In this document: positions 44,275-53,858 of the stretch, one piece after another | Layout: every line of letters starts with the position of its first letter | How positions within the stretch are numbered: the first letter of the stretch is position 1 | NCBI GenBank assembly: GCA_964399735.1 | Contig: CAYNSO010000003.1 | Location: 1 to 64,000 of the forward strand | Length of the DNA stretch: 64,000 bases | DNA from: Fontivivens sp964399735 | GTDB taxonomy: Bacteria; Zhuqueibacterota; Zhuqueibacteria; Residuimicrobiales; Krinioviventaceae | Reading direction: 5' to 3' | Program-made: the position numbers and the translations under genes | Notes under the pieces: generated by a model | Database searches by the model: none | What the model was told of the DNA's origin: nothing | The model's input: only the letters and a program-made list of their open reading frames with translations

Positions 44275-45035
44275 CAGGAGCCTGTTTTGGTTAAATTTCG
44301 CCGAATCTGCGCTACCCGCAGCAGTGTAACCATAATTGCCAGAAAACTCTTGAAGGGGTATAGAAGCGAAGCCAGCGAAGAATGCATGGACGTTCCAAAA
44401 ACCCGTTGTTTGACCGTTACCTGAACTTCCTTGATCTCAAAGCCCATCAACGAAAGCATTAATAACACCTGGGTATCCGGAAAATCGTGGGGATACTCAT
44501 CAGCCAACAGACAATAGACCTTTTTGTGCAGTAATTGCAAGCCGGTGGTCACATCCGCTATTTTCTTGCCACACAACAAGTGTAAAACAATACTGAACAA
44601 TTTTATGCCGGTTTTCCGAAAAAGATTAGTCTTGTATTCACCCGGCGTTAAAAACCGCGAGCCAAGAATTACAGGATAATTACCCTGATTGAATACATTC
44701 AGCATACAATGCAAATCTTCCGGGCGATGTTGACCATCAGCATCCATACTGAATACAGCGTCATAACCGCCAATTCGGGCATATTTAAAGCCGGTTTGCA
44801 GCGCTGCTCCGTAACCGAGATTCACCGGTAAACTGGCGACCTGCACATTAAAATTGCGTGCTACCTGTCCGGTATTATCCCGGGAACCGTCATTAATTAC
44901 CAAAATATCCGTTTTCCAACCCAGTTCTTCCAGTCCAAGCTTTTCCGTCTGCAATTTGGTCAGCACAGCCGGCAGATTTTTTTCTTCATTAAAAGAAGGT
45001 ATTAATACCAATAATTTTTTTTCATCGCCAGTCAT
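44274..45035 (-). CDS. GT2 glycosyltransferase, dolichyl-phosphate-mannose-synthase-like
   Basis: 253 residues. GT-A motifs are LLVLIPSFNEEKNLPAVL, ILVINDGSRDNTGQ, LGYGAALQTGFKYA, and the metal motif FSMDADGQHRPEDL. Then DVTTGLQLL and the C-terminal RVFGTSMHSSLASLLYPFKS block typical of DPM1-like enzymes follow. It has one short C-terminal hydrophobic segment instead of two spans. ATG 45035 overlaps the upstream stop by one base, which settles the start against an in-frame TTG at 45038. It is directly followed by a GT-C gene that likely uses its product. Confidence 0.92.
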   Translation of the reverse strand: MTGDEKKLLVLIPSFNEEKNLPAVLTKLQTEKLGLEELGWKTDILVINDGSRDNTGQVARNFNVQVASLPVNLGYGAALQTGFKYARIGGYDAVFSMDADGQHRPEDLHCMLNVFNQGNYPVILGSRFLTPGEYKTNLFRKTGIKLFSIVLHLLCGKKIADVTTGLQLLHKKVYCLLADEYPHDFPDTQVLLMLSLMGFEIKEVQVTVKQRVFGTSMHSSLASLLYPFKSFLAIMVTLLRVAQIRRNLTKTGS

Positions 45036-46144
45036 CAAACACTCTTTTTCAAACGGGTTACGCGAAAAAACAGACGTTCATAATCGTCGGTCACTTTTTG
45101 CCAGCTAAACCGTTGATGCACCCACTCCCCGACGGTTTTACGGTATTGCTCAACCAATTGCGGGGTATCGCACAAAATTTGCATTTGCCGGGTAATATCC
45201 TGTATATTGTTTTTGGCATAGTATACCCCGGCATTACCCAACACTTCACGGTGTTCGGGCACATCATTAGCCAGCACACAATTTCCAAATCCCATTCCTT
45301 CCACCAGAGCCGGGTGCGTGCCGCCCACTTCAGTAGCTTGTACATAAAAACAGGCATTACTTTGCAATTCTCTATATCCTTGCCCAAAAATATAACCGGT
45401 AAAAAGAATCCGCTGATCGGCTGTATTCTTTAAATTTTTGATATAATCATGGTTATAGGGAGCATCTCCTACCATCACCAGCTTTTTATCGGTTTTCACT
45501 CGGGTAAATGCCTGCACAACCAGGTGTGCATTATTCTCCGGCTCCATACGGCTGACGTACAAAATATAATCGCGGGGTTTCAAACCCAATTTTTCCAGTA
45601 CTTGACTGGTATCAACCGGGCCCTCCGGCGCGCCATAGGGAATAAATGTTGACTCTTTGCCAAACTTTTTCAGATAATAGCTTTGTACCTCGCGCGCATC
45701 CGAAACAATGGCGGTTGGAAGAAAAGTAGCCAAAAATTCAGAAATCCGGTAAAAAGCCTGTCCGGCCAGGTTCCACTTTTTTCGTTTCCACTCCAAACCA
45801 TCAACATTCAAAACCGTCGGCTTGCCCCATAAACGGGGTAATATTGTAAAAGCAGCATTAGCGCTGTTGCAAATAAACACCAGATCATATCTGCTGAAAA
45901 AACTGTACAATGTGCATACCAGGGTATGAATCACCGTATCCAGATATTTGTGACCAATAGTTGGCAATATCTTGATCCGCACGCCTTTGTGGTACTCTTG
46001 AGAAAAATTGATCATATTCGCCCGTCCGTAAACGGTTACCTCGTGCCCCCGGGTTACCAGCCGGGGAGCCAGTTCTTCGATAAATGTTTCAAATCCACCA
46101 TAGTTTGCGGGAATTCCCCGGATGCCCATAATTGCAATTTTCAT
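45035..46144 (-). CDS. GT4 glycosyltransferase with DUF1972 N-domain (rhamnosyltransferase-like)
   Basis: 369 residues. ATG 46144 is chosen because it gives the conserved family N-terminus MKIAIMGIRGIPANYGGFET and overlaps the flippase stop as ATGA. An upstream extension to 46366 would lie in the flippase gene. Further blocks are VYGRANMINF, ICNSANAAFTILPRLWGKPT, NVDGLEWKRKKW, YILYVSRMEPENNAHLVVQA and THPALVEGMGFGNCVLANDV. This subfamily includes rhamnosyltransferases of capsule and cell-wall polysaccharides; the actual sugar is unknown. Confidence 0.92.
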   Translation of the reverse strand: MKIAIMGIRGIPANYGGFETFIEELAPRLVTRGHEVTVYGRANMINFSQEYHKGVRIKILPTIGHKYLDTVIHTLVCTLYSFFSRYDLVFICNSANAAFTILPRLWGKPTVLNVDGLEWKRKKWNLAGQAFYRISEFLATFLPTAIVSDAREVQSYYLKKFGKESTFIPYGAPEGPVDTSQVLEKLGLKPRDYILYVSRMEPENNAHLVVQAFTRVKTDKKLVMVGDAPYNHDYIKNLKNTADQRILFTGYIFGQGYRELQSNACFYVQATEVGGTHPALVEGMGFGNCVLANDVPEHREVLGNAGVYYAKNNIQDITRQMQILCDTPQLVEQYRKTVGEWVHQRFSWQKVTDDYERLFFRVTRLKKSV

Positions 46145-47643
46145 AAATGAGCCGGCGCCTCGGATAAATGTAATTTTCTTTCCGGTTGTTTGGTTTTTAT
46201 ACTTTTTAGCAAAACTAAAAATTCCTGTAATAATGATTTTTTTATAATCAACAATGCAAAATAATATGTCGCAATACATACCGGCACACCAATCAGCAAA
46301 ATCCAAAAAGCGCCGACCTGTAATACTTTTTCCAGTAATAAATTGACGATAATACCTGCAATGCACATAACAATTGTTGCCAAAGCGCTTATACTCATGG
46401 ATTTTAAAAATTCACTCATCCGTACCTGAATTTGCCGGTTGGTAAGATGCTGAATGATTGGATAGGTAATCGTATACACAATTGTATAAGCAGCAGCCGC
46501 ACCGTTCAGACCATAACGAACGCCATAAATAACACCTGCAACCAGCGGAACCAAAAAAATCAAATTCCAGAGAAAAGAAATGTGCGGTTTGCCACAAGCC
46601 ATAAATACAGAACCCCGTATAGAACCAACCGATTTAAGCATGGCCATTGGCGCCAACAAAATCAGTGGTGTGGACATGGGCAACCATTTTTCACCTAAAA
46701 CAACAAGAATAAACTCGCGGGAAAAAATGCATAATCCGGCCAATAGTGGAAAAGTGATCAAAGAAATAAAAGTAATAGAACGTAAATAACTGTTTTTAAA
46801 AGATTGGATATTATCCTGCAATTCCGAAAAAGCGGGGTAAACAACTTTGCCTACAATTGCGGTCAGCCGTGTTACCGGTATTTTAACCAGATTCATAGCA
46901 AGGCTATAATAACCCAACATCACCTTGCCCAGCATTTTGCCAATAATGGTAATATCGGCATTGGCAACCAGATACAAGGCAACATCATTCCCCAGTACGT
47001 TAGCGCTAAAGTTCAGTAACTCTTTGAATTCCCGCCAGGAAAAATGCCGGATCGGCCGCCATTTGTAGTAAAACCATAATAAAATGACAGACAGCAGGTC
47101 ACGCAATAAAGCCAAAACGACCAGGCTCCATACCCCGCATTCCAGCAATGCCATAACAATCGCAGTAACGCCGCTTACTGTTACTGCGATCATTTCAATG
47201 ATTGCCAGCTTTTTAAAAGCCATTTCTTTGGTTAATAACGCCTTTTGTACAATGCCAAAAGCGCCAATTAAAAACCCGCTGGATAAAGTGATAATAACAG
47301 GCTTGACAAGTGGTTCATCATAAAACCCGGCAACAGGAAAAGCAACGCCAATGCCTGCCACAAACAAGAGCAGGCCAAAACCAACACTGCCCCAAAAAAT
47401 TGAAATAATTTGCGTATTGGTTATCGTTTTCTTTTGAATGATAGCTGTTCCCAGACCCTGCTCATTAACCATACCAATGGCAACAGTAATAATACCAGCC
47501 ATTGCAACAATACCAAAATCCGCTTCGGATAAAAATCGCGCCAGGATGAACATGACAATTAACAGCATCCCCTGCATACTGATTTTAGCCAGGCCGGTCC
47601 AGAAAACTCCACTTACTGTTTTTTGCCGCAGTGAACTCGTCAT
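46141..47643 (-). CDS. Wzx-type lipopolysaccharide flippase, second copy (MOP superfamily)
   Basis: 500 residues, about 12-14 spans. The N-terminus VSGVFWTGLAKISMQGMLLI, with ARFLSEADFGIVAMAGIITV and EQGLGTAIIQKK, is the WzxC/TuaB-like subfamily, distinct from the flippase at 30942. It overlaps both neighbours by 4 nt (ATGA): the GT-C gene upstream and the DUF1972 GT4 gene downstream. It should flip a lipid-linked oligosaccharide. Two flippases but one polymerase suggest either two glycans or one used for a non-polymerised unit. Confidence 0.92.
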   Translation of the reverse strand: MTSSLRQKTVSGVFWTGLAKISMQGMLLIVMFILARFLSEADFGIVAMAGIITVAIGMVNEQGLGTAIIQKKTITNTQIISIFWGSVGFGLLLFVAGIGVAFPVAGFYDEPLVKPVIITLSSGFLIGAFGIVQKALLTKEMAFKKLAIIEMIAVTVSGVTAIVMALLECGVWSLVVLALLRDLLSVILLWFYYKWRPIRHFSWREFKELLNFSANVLGNDVALYLVANADITIIGKMLGKVMLGYYSLAMNLVKIPVTRLTAIVGKVVYPAFSELQDNIQSFKNSYLRSITFISLITFPLLAGLCIFSREFILVVLGEKWLPMSTPLILLAPMAMLKSVGSIRGSVFMACGKPHISFLWNLIFLVPLVAGVIYGVRYGLNGAAAAYTIVYTITYPIIQHLTNRQIQVRMSEFLKSMSISALATIVMCIAGIIVNLLLEKVLQVGAFWILLIGVPVCIATYYFALLIIKKSLLQEFLVLLKSIKTKQPERKLHLSEAPAHL

Positions 47644-49583
47644 GTTCTTGTTCGTTTCTGTATTAAAGTATATAAAAATGGTGGCTCTGTCATTTCATTA
47701 CTCAACATGTATATATTCACCGGGGTTTTGGGATCATTAACACGGGCAACATGCAAATAATATTTATCCAATTGTTCTTCAATAAACGGCCAAAAGCGCT
47801 CATATTTTTTTTCAGTAACGCCATCGATAATAATAAAGCGGGGTTTTTGCGCCAGGAATTGTTTTTCAAAATCCGGCCATGCCTGAATTAAAAATTCCGT
47901 GGGGTGAGAAACTCGCAAAAACGGCACCAAACCATTTTCCAGCGACCATATCGTAGCGCCGCTCATCACCTGATCATTTGGTTCACTTTTTTGCTCTAGT
48001 ATTTGATTCACTTCATTAACAGTACGGGGTGACCACATACAGTTATACTGCGGGCCGATAAAACGCCCGGAAAAAGCGCCGGTAATAGTGAACGCAACAA
48101 TGACAACAAATACCCGCGCAAACGAATCCATGCGAACATCCCGAAATTGCATTAACCGAAAACCAACTACCCGCACTACAAAATACAACGCCAGCAAAGT
48201 CAGTAACGCTGATAATAATTCGCCAAAATCAAGTTCTTTAAAGGTATAGAATAACAAACTGACTACCAGCAGCGATACTAGGTTCAATATAAATAATACC
48301 TTTATTTCCCATTTTCGCGAATAAAAATACAGGCTCATTGAAGCCAGGATAGAGCCAACGATTGCATAAAATCCGATTCCTGGATAAAATTGCCAAAAAC
48401 TTTTTTGTAAAATAAAAAACAAATACAGCCAGGCAAACGAAAATGCGAGAAAAGATAAAAACCGTACTTTTAATTTTATATAGATTACTTCAAAATAAAC
48501 TGAAGCCACCAGGATTAGAGGCGGCAACAACTCGGTATAATAACTGGTATAAAAACCCCGTACTATACTTTGCAGAACATAGGGCAACAACACCAGTACA
48601 AACCATAATAACAATAAAAGATAACTGTTCCTGTACTTGTAAAGATTGTCCTTGATCTTGTTGTCATTATAACTGCCAAACAGTGAGCGAATGCCAACTG
48701 CCAAAACGCCAATAACAATAAATAATGAAAAAAAGAATGAATTTTCCCACTGATCAAGCGTAACACTGAGCGGCTGGTTAAGCACCCGTATCCCGGAACT
48801 GACAGTAACCTGTAATTCATCGGGCAGCATACCCAATATATGTAAAGTATTATAAATAACAATATAAAAAGGATTTAACTGGGACATTAAAATTTGTTCA
48901 AAGCTCATTCTGGTTAAAAACAGCGCAAAAACTGTTACACAAATACCAAGATAGCCAAGAAAAAACAATAACAATTGCGAGAACGTTTGTTTGATGTTAA
49001 CTTCACGCCGGCACAAAAGATACAATGTTATGATCAATGGAAGGGTGAGCGATAACTGCCGGGAATAATAAGCCAGGGCGGCAAAAATTCCTGCCATCAG
49101 CATCCAGCCAAACCGGTACTGGGAACTGTCGACCGACTTTAATACAAAAAAGAGACTGGCGCATGTCATAAAAATGGCCAGAGGTTCGGTTTTTATCACC
49201 GTTGACCAGATCAGCGACAATGGTAAAAACAAATAAATTGCAGCGGCAATCAAACCGGTTTTGGAACTGAATAAACGGCGCCCAAGCAGAAACATCATTA
49301 AACTCGTCCCCATAGTGACAAATAAGGGCATGAGACGGCCAACATGATAACTGATTCCAAACAGCTTTAAAAAAACTGCAATCATGAACAGGTAAAAGGG
49401 CTGCCGGGCATCATAATCAACAATTGGCATCAAACCATCCAGAATAAAACGTGCATCCAGTAGATGAGCGCCTTCATCCGGATTGACCCACCGTACCTGT
49501 AATACCAATACCCGCAACAGGAATCCGGCGGCAAGGATTAGAGATAAATAAAAATAATTTTTATCTTTAAAGGTATGCTTCAT
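47640..49583 (-). CDS. GT-C glycosyltransferase (PMT_2-like), polytopic
   Basis: 647 residues, about 12-13 hydrophobic spans. The loop-1 acidic motif is WVNPDEGAHLLDARFILDGL. The second block is LSLIWSTVIKTEPLAIFMTC, then ALAYYSRQLSLTLPLIITLY. A soluble C-terminal domain has PNDQVMSGATIWSLENGLVP. ATG 49583 is taken rather than the in-frame TTG 49589. The start overlaps the 3' end of the ChbG-type deacetylase gene by 17 nt. The likely role is periplasmic sugar transfer from a polyprenyl-phosphate donor. Confidence 0.85.
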   Translation of the reverse strand: MKHTFKDKNYFYLSLILAAGFLLRVLVLQVRWVNPDEGAHLLDARFILDGLMPIVDYDARQPFYLFMIAVFLKLFGISYHVGRLMPLFVTMGTSLMMFLLGRRLFSSKTGLIAAAIYLFLPLSLIWSTVIKTEPLAIFMTCASLFFVLKSVDSSQYRFGWMLMAGIFAALAYYSRQLSLTLPLIITLYLLCRREVNIKQTFSQLLLFFLGYLGICVTVFALFLTRMSFEQILMSQLNPFYIVIYNTLHILGMLPDELQVTVSSGIRVLNQPLSVTLDQWENSFFFSLFIVIGVLAVGIRSLFGSYNDNKIKDNLYKYRNSYLLLLLWFVLVLLPYVLQSIVRGFYTSYYTELLPPLILVASVYFEVIYIKLKVRFLSFLAFSFAWLYLFFILQKSFWQFYPGIGFYAIVGSILASMSLYFYSRKWEIKVLFILNLVSLLVVSLLFYTFKELDFGELLSALLTLLALYFVVRVVGFRLMQFRDVRMDSFARVFVVIVAFTITGAFSGRFIGPQYNCMWSPRTVNEVNQILEQKSEPNDQVMSGATIWSLENGLVPFLRVSHPTEFLIQAWPDFEKQFLAQKPRFIIIDGVTEKKYERFWPFIEEQLDKYYLHVARVNDPKTPVNIYMLSNEMTEPPFLYTLIQKRTRT

Positions 49584-50412
49584 AACCAATTTGATGATAG
49601 GAGATCAGTTCAATGTCTAGTTGTTTAATCATTACACGTAAATCCTGACGGCACAGGGCGATCAATTCTTTATGTCGATCCTCATTGTATAGTAAACGCA
49701 ATTCATTGGCAGTATCACTATAGCCGGGGTGACAAATTAACAAGTTAATTCCTTTTTTCATCTTTTGCAAACAGGATTTTAATACCTGGAACTTTTCCGA
49801 GTGTTGATACAACTCACGAAACCAGATAAAATCTATTTCAGAACAACCGGTTTTTTTAACACCCCTGGCAATAAATTTTACCAGTAGCCTTGATAAAACA
49901 TTGCCGGGGTTATTATCAAGATACTGTATTGTTCCCTGTTGAAAACGAACCGGGGTATTCTTTTGATTATAAACCCGTTGTAAAATTCTGGATACAAAAG
50001 GCACACAATGAACATCATGGTGGCTGTCAACATGAGTAATGGCAATACCGGCCCGTATCAACCTGTCATACTGGGCGGTTAGTTCAGCGCGGCATTCCCG
50101 GTGGTTAATTCGACCGGTATACAGACGGAATAAAAATTGTAATTTTCCGGGAAAAAGGCCGTGTTTATCAACCAGTGAAGGCACCATGGTAGCATCAAGC
50201 GCCGGGAGGCCGCTGGTCAAATTTACATGCCAGCCGGCAGATATATGCGGATGTTCTTTCAGGAACCGACATGCATCGGCAAATCCATGGCCATTGGCCA
50301 CGAGGGAAACGCTGGAGACGATCCCTTGCTCAATCGCCTGCATTATTCCGCGATTGACAGGTTCTGTCAGACCAAAATCATCAGCGTTGACAATTAATCC
50401 GGTGCGATTCAT
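49567..50412 (-). CDS. ChbG/YdjC-family carbohydrate deacetylase (HpnK-like)
   Basis: 281 residues with a TIM-barrel-like CE fold. Metal and catalytic motifs are visible: LIVNADDFGLTEPVN (the Asp pair), SAGWHVNLTSG, ITHVDSHHDVH and LICHPGYSD. Members remove N-acetyl groups from chito-oligosaccharides or lipid-linked glycans. With no export signal it is cytoplasmic, unlike the anchored NodB-type deacetylase at 35535. It sits between a GT4 gene and a GT-C gene, so it likely deacetylates a lipid-linked amino sugar before export. Confidence 0.92.
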   Translation of the reverse strand: MNRTGLIVNADDFGLTEPVNRGIMQAIEQGIVSSVSLVANGHGFADACRFLKEHPHISAGWHVNLTSGLPALDATMVPSLVDKHGLFPGKLQFLFRLYTGRINHRECRAELTAQYDRLIRAGIAITHVDSHHDVHCVPFVSRILQRVYNQKNTPVRFQQGTIQYLDNNPGNVLSRLLVKFIARGVKKTGCSEIDFIWFRELYQHSEKFQVLKSCLQKMKKGINLLICHPGYSDTANELRLLYNEDRHKELIALCRQDLRVMIKQLDIELISYHQIGYEAYL

Positions 50413-50428
50413 AAAAAATTAACTGCTA

Positions 50429-51730
50429 TTATTTATTCATCTGGTCTATAAAAATATCAACCAGTTCATCACATTTCTGTTGTTTATTAAAAATTTCTAT
50501 AACCCGCTGCCTGGCAGCAATACCTGTTTGGGTACGAATTTGCGGGTTTTCGAGCAGCATTTTTAACGTTTCTGCCAGCTGCATTGTTTGATCCGGTTGC
50601 AACAAAAAACCGCTCTTTTCATGTTCAACAATTTCCGGTATGCCGGAAATTCCGGTAGAAACCACACAAACCTGCATAGACATCGCTTCGGCCAGCACAT
50701 TTGGAATGCCGTCGCGGTCGCCATTTGGTGCAATACGGCATGGCAGGGCAAATACAGCCGCTTTTTCAAGCAACTCTTTAACTTGAGGTGGAGCAACAAA
50801 ACCAGGCAGTGTAACTCTTGCGCCCAGATTTTGTTCCCGGCAATACTCTTCCATAGAATGCCGCTCCGGGCCATCGCCAATAATCAGACAGCGAAATTCA
50901 ACATGCTGTTTCTGTAATAATGCACAGGACTGTAACAGAGTATCAAAACCCTTTTTCGGCACCAACCTGCCAATACTCAAAATCAGCGGCGGCTGTTCTT
51001 TAACTGCGCCCGATTTCGGACTAAAGCTGTCTGTATCCACGCCATGATAATTGACAACTATTTTTTGTGCCGGAATATGATCAAAATGACTGACAATATA
51101 CTCTTTATTATACCGGGTACAGGTTAACACAAACGCAGCCTCGGATAATTTTTGTGGCAGCAGCGCCGGTTCCACAAACAAATCCGTTGCATGGGTGGTA
51201 AAACTGAAAGGAATGCCACATATTCGCGCAATCAACATGGCAAAACTGGTCGCTGCATCGGCAAAATGGCCATGTACCAGGTCATAACGATTGCAGTAAA
51301 TTCGCCGCGCTAAAGGAGCAGCCAGGATAAAGTGCACCAGAATATTTTGCCGCTCACTTTTGGAAAAATCCCGGCGCTGCTTGTTCCGAACAAAAATAAA
51401 AGATAAAGCAGTTTTAAAAAGCTGACATATATTGCCATACCGGCAGGCATACAGCAAGGTTGTTAAATAACTGACCGGGCGGTGACATAATAAATAAAAA
51501 TGGCTGCCCAGCATACTACTTGTCTTTAACAGGGGCGGCAGATACACTGTTCGCTGTGCAAGCTCGTGTAAATCGGGGCGATCAACAGATTTATCGCTGC
51601 GGAACAACGAATAAATATCCAGGTTGATGTTTCTTTTCAATAAATTTTGTAATTCAGAAACAATAAACGTTTCTGAAAGTACCGGAAAATAATTGACAAT
51701 AAAAGCTATTTTGGGTGTTTTGGCAGTCAT
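50429..51730 (-). CDS. GT4 glycosyltransferase
   Basis: 433 residues. The N-domain has IAFIVNYFPVLSETFIVSEL and DLVHGHFADAATSFAMLIAR. The donor domain has ILSIGRLVPKKGFDTLLQSC, CLIIGDGPERHSMEEY, VTLPGFVAPPQVKELL and RDGIPNVLAEAMSMQVCVVS with the EX7E-type Glu residues. This is the ExpE/AmsK-like group of GT4 exopolysaccharide enzymes. It precedes the ChbG-type gene by 16 nt. Donor and acceptor are unknown. Confidence 0.92.
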   Translation of the reverse strand: MTAKTPKIAFIVNYFPVLSETFIVSELQNLLKRNINLDIYSLFRSDKSVDRPDLHELAQRTVYLPPLLKTSSMLGSHFYLLCHRPVSYLTTLLYACRYGNICQLFKTALSFIFVRNKQRRDFSKSERQNILVHFILAAPLARRIYCNRYDLVHGHFADAATSFAMLIARICGIPFSFTTHATDLFVEPALLPQKLSEAAFVLTCTRYNKEYIVSHFDHIPAQKIVVNYHGVDTDSFSPKSGAVKEQPPLILSIGRLVPKKGFDTLLQSCALLQKQHVEFRCLIIGDGPERHSMEEYCREQNLGARVTLPGFVAPPQVKELLEKAAVFALPCRIAPNGDRDGIPNVLAEAMSMQVCVVSTGISGIPEIVEHEKSGFLLQPDQTMQLAETLKMLLENPQIRTQTGIAARQRVIEIFNKQQKCDELVDIFIDQMNK

Positions 51731-51741
51731 ACTTTATTCAC

Positions 51742-52653
51742 TCACACGCTTTCCCGGTTCTTGTCCAATACTCCTTTGGCAAAACCGAAACCATGCACAA
51801 TCAACCCGGCTAACGCCAGGGGATATAGCAATAGATAAATTAAAAAATTCCTGGGGCATTTCCGCATTAAAATCCAGCCGATCCTGATGGAACGCAGCAA
51901 CGGCGCCAGGGGGATCAGGTAAGGGTGTTCTACCATAAACGAATTGCGCGATTTAAATTCCCGCCCGGTTTTGGCTGCTCCCTTGCCCAGTTTGAACTGG
52001 TTACGGATCACAGCGCGCAGGTTGGTGCGGTTATGGTGCCAGACCCGCATATCAGTCTGCCAATAGATAACATCGCCACCTGCCAGCGCCCGGCGAAAAA
52101 AACGGCTGTCGCTGCCGTTCAAATAATTATCAAATGGTCCGTATTTAGCAAAAATGGCGCGGATGAAAAAAACATTCAGTGTTCCACAGGGGCCAATTTT
52201 TATGCCATTGCGCACATTCCAGGAATCGAAAAATTCTAGTAAATACTCTACCGTACCCCAGAGACTGCGGGGGGTGCCGTTCATGACCGGGCCGACGATG
52301 ATCTGTTTGCCGGCCTTGTAACCGTTGATGATATCATTTACCCACAACTCTCCTACCCGGCAATCGGTATCGGTGAACAAAAACAGGTCCGATTTGGCAT
52401 TGTTAATTCCCAAATTTCGTCCCTCGCCCGGATGCAATCGCTTTTTGGAGTGGATGAGATTGACTTGGGGAAAATCTCTACTTACCAGTTCGGCAGTATT
52501 GTCTGTGCCGCTATCAACCACAATCACCTCAAAGGCATAATCCGTTTTTTGCGCCTGCAAGGATTGTAATAAATTACCAATATATCGGGCACAGTTATAC
52601 GACGGTATAATCACAGAAGCGCATATCTCTTTATTTTGTTCAGCGTTATTCAT
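51742..52653 (-). CDS. GT2 glycosyltransferase (inverting, chain-building type)
   Basis: 303 residues. The GT-A fold shows CASVIIPSYNCARYIGNLLQ, VIVVDSGTDNTAEL, HPGEGRNLGINNAKSDLFLF and the metal motif TDTDCRVGELW. The ED-type region includes DSRFFRRALAGGDVIYW. The C-terminus has a hydrophobic segment (RNFLIYLLLYPLALAGLIVH). It differs from the polyprenyl-phosphate synthases of this locus, lacking paired C-terminal spans, and probably adds a sugar to the growing lipid-linked chain. Confidence 0.9.
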   Translation of the reverse strand: MNNAEQNKEICASVIIPSYNCARYIGNLLQSLQAQKTDYAFEVIVVDSGTDNTAELVSRDFPQVNLIHSKKRLHPGEGRNLGINNAKSDLFLFTDTDCRVGELWVNDIINGYKAGKQIIVGPVMNGTPRSLWGTVEYLLEFFDSWNVRNGIKIGPCGTLNVFFIRAIFAKYGPFDNYLNGSDSRFFRRALAGGDVIYWQTDMRVWHHNRTNLRAVIRNQFKLGKGAAKTGREFKSRNSFMVEHPYLIPLAPLLRSIRIGWILMRKCPRNFLIYLLLYPLALAGLIVHGFGFAKGVLDKNRESV

Positions 52654-52669
52654 ATCGTTACTAAATTCA

Positions 52670-53821
52670 TTATATTTTACCCAGCTCGGAAATTTCTGCT
52701 GCCATACCGTCCCAACTAAACTTTTTATTCAATTCTTTGATATGGCTGCGCATTGTTTCCACCATTGCGGTATTTAAAGCGCCATCGATAAAAAACCGTC
52801 TTCCTGCCACGACAATTGCATCGGCATTGCCCGGCGGCGTCAGGAACCCGGTTTCGCCATCGGTTACAATTTCGGCAAAACAGCTTAGATCAGAGGCAAT
52901 AACCGGTTTTTCCATAGCCAGGGCAACCTGCAAAGCCCCGCTGCCGGTTGCCGAGGTATACGGAAAAACCGCAATATCGGCGGCTGCATACAGCCGTTCT
53001 ACTTCTTCATTGACGATATATTCATTCTTGCGGATAACTATTGCTTGCAGGTTATATTCACTGATTTGTTTTTGGATAATATCTTCTTCTTCATGCCATG
53101 CTTCGCCAGTGAGCAGCAAGCGGATATTCGGAAATTCTATTGCCAGAGTTTTCATAGCCTGGAGTAGAACCGGCACACCTTTATATTTACGGATAAAGCC
53201 GAAAAACATCAGCACCACATGATTTGGATTAAAGCCCAAACGCTTGCGTTCCTCATCTCGCTGAGCAGAATTTGTTTTGAAAAAATTATAATTGGGGTGC
53301 GCCTTGACCCTGACATTAGCTTTGGGAACCAGGTAAAGCAACGAATCGCGAATTTCACGGGAATGCGCAATAAAATAATCACCCATACGCAACACCAGCC
53401 GGGTACAAAATTGGCCAAAGCGGCTGGATTCATGTTCAACCACATTATGGCAAATAAAGACAATTTTGGGTGTTTTTAATATTTTAATGCCGATGCAAAT
53501 CACCCAGTAAGGCAGCGTCCAGAAAGATACCCACCAGGGAATGATAACCAGCTGCGGCCGGTGTTTTTTTATGTGAAAGATAACACGAAACCACGATAAC
53601 GGATTAAGCGAATCCAGTAAATAATCGACTCCCGGTTCTTCCAGTTTCACCTGGCTTTTATCTTTATCTGTTTGGCCGGGATAAAGCCACATGGGATACT
53701 GACGTTTCACCGCGCCCAGCGCCACCTGGTGTTCCTTTTTCAAGGCGCGAAATAATAATGTAGTATAATGGGAAATCCCGCCGCGATACGGCCAGGTTGG
53801 TCCAAGCATATATATTTTCAT
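52670..53821 (-). CDS. GT4 glycosyltransferase
   Basis: 383 residues. The N-domain begins MKIYMLGPTWPYRGGISHYT, with RPQLVIIPWWVSFW. The donor domain has LMFFGFIRKYKGVPVLLQAM, IRLLLTGEAWHEEEDI and YAAADIAVFPYTSATGSGAL, with QVALAMEKPVIASDL following. The last block replaces the standard EX7E motif, as in a group of capsule GT4 enzymes. The gap to the upstream GT2 gene is 37 nt. Specificity is unknown. Confidence 0.9.
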   Translation of the reverse strand: MKIYMLGPTWPYRGGISHYTTLLFRALKKEHQVALGAVKRQYPMWLYPGQTDKDKSQVKLEEPGVDYLLDSLNPLSWFRVIFHIKKHRPQLVIIPWWVSFWTLPYWVICIGIKILKTPKIVFICHNVVEHESSRFGQFCTRLVLRMGDYFIAHSREIRDSLLYLVPKANVRVKAHPNYNFFKTNSAQRDEERKRLGFNPNHVVLMFFGFIRKYKGVPVLLQAMKTLAIEFPNIRLLLTGEAWHEEEDIIQKQISEYNLQAIVIRKNEYIVNEEVERLYAAADIAVFPYTSATGSGALQVALAMEKPVIASDLSCFAEIVTDGETGFLTPPGNADAIVVAGRRFFIDGALNTAMVETMRSHIKELNKKFSWDGMAAEISELGKI

Positions 53822-53858
53822 ATACCACCCCTCTGCTGCAAATCACTCCCTGTCCTGC

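Noticed and set aside
46145..46366. N-terminal extension of the DUF1972 GT4 gene
   Set aside because: The extension lies inside the flippase gene, has no family similarity, and the ATG at 46144 gives both the conserved N-terminus and an ATGA overlap.
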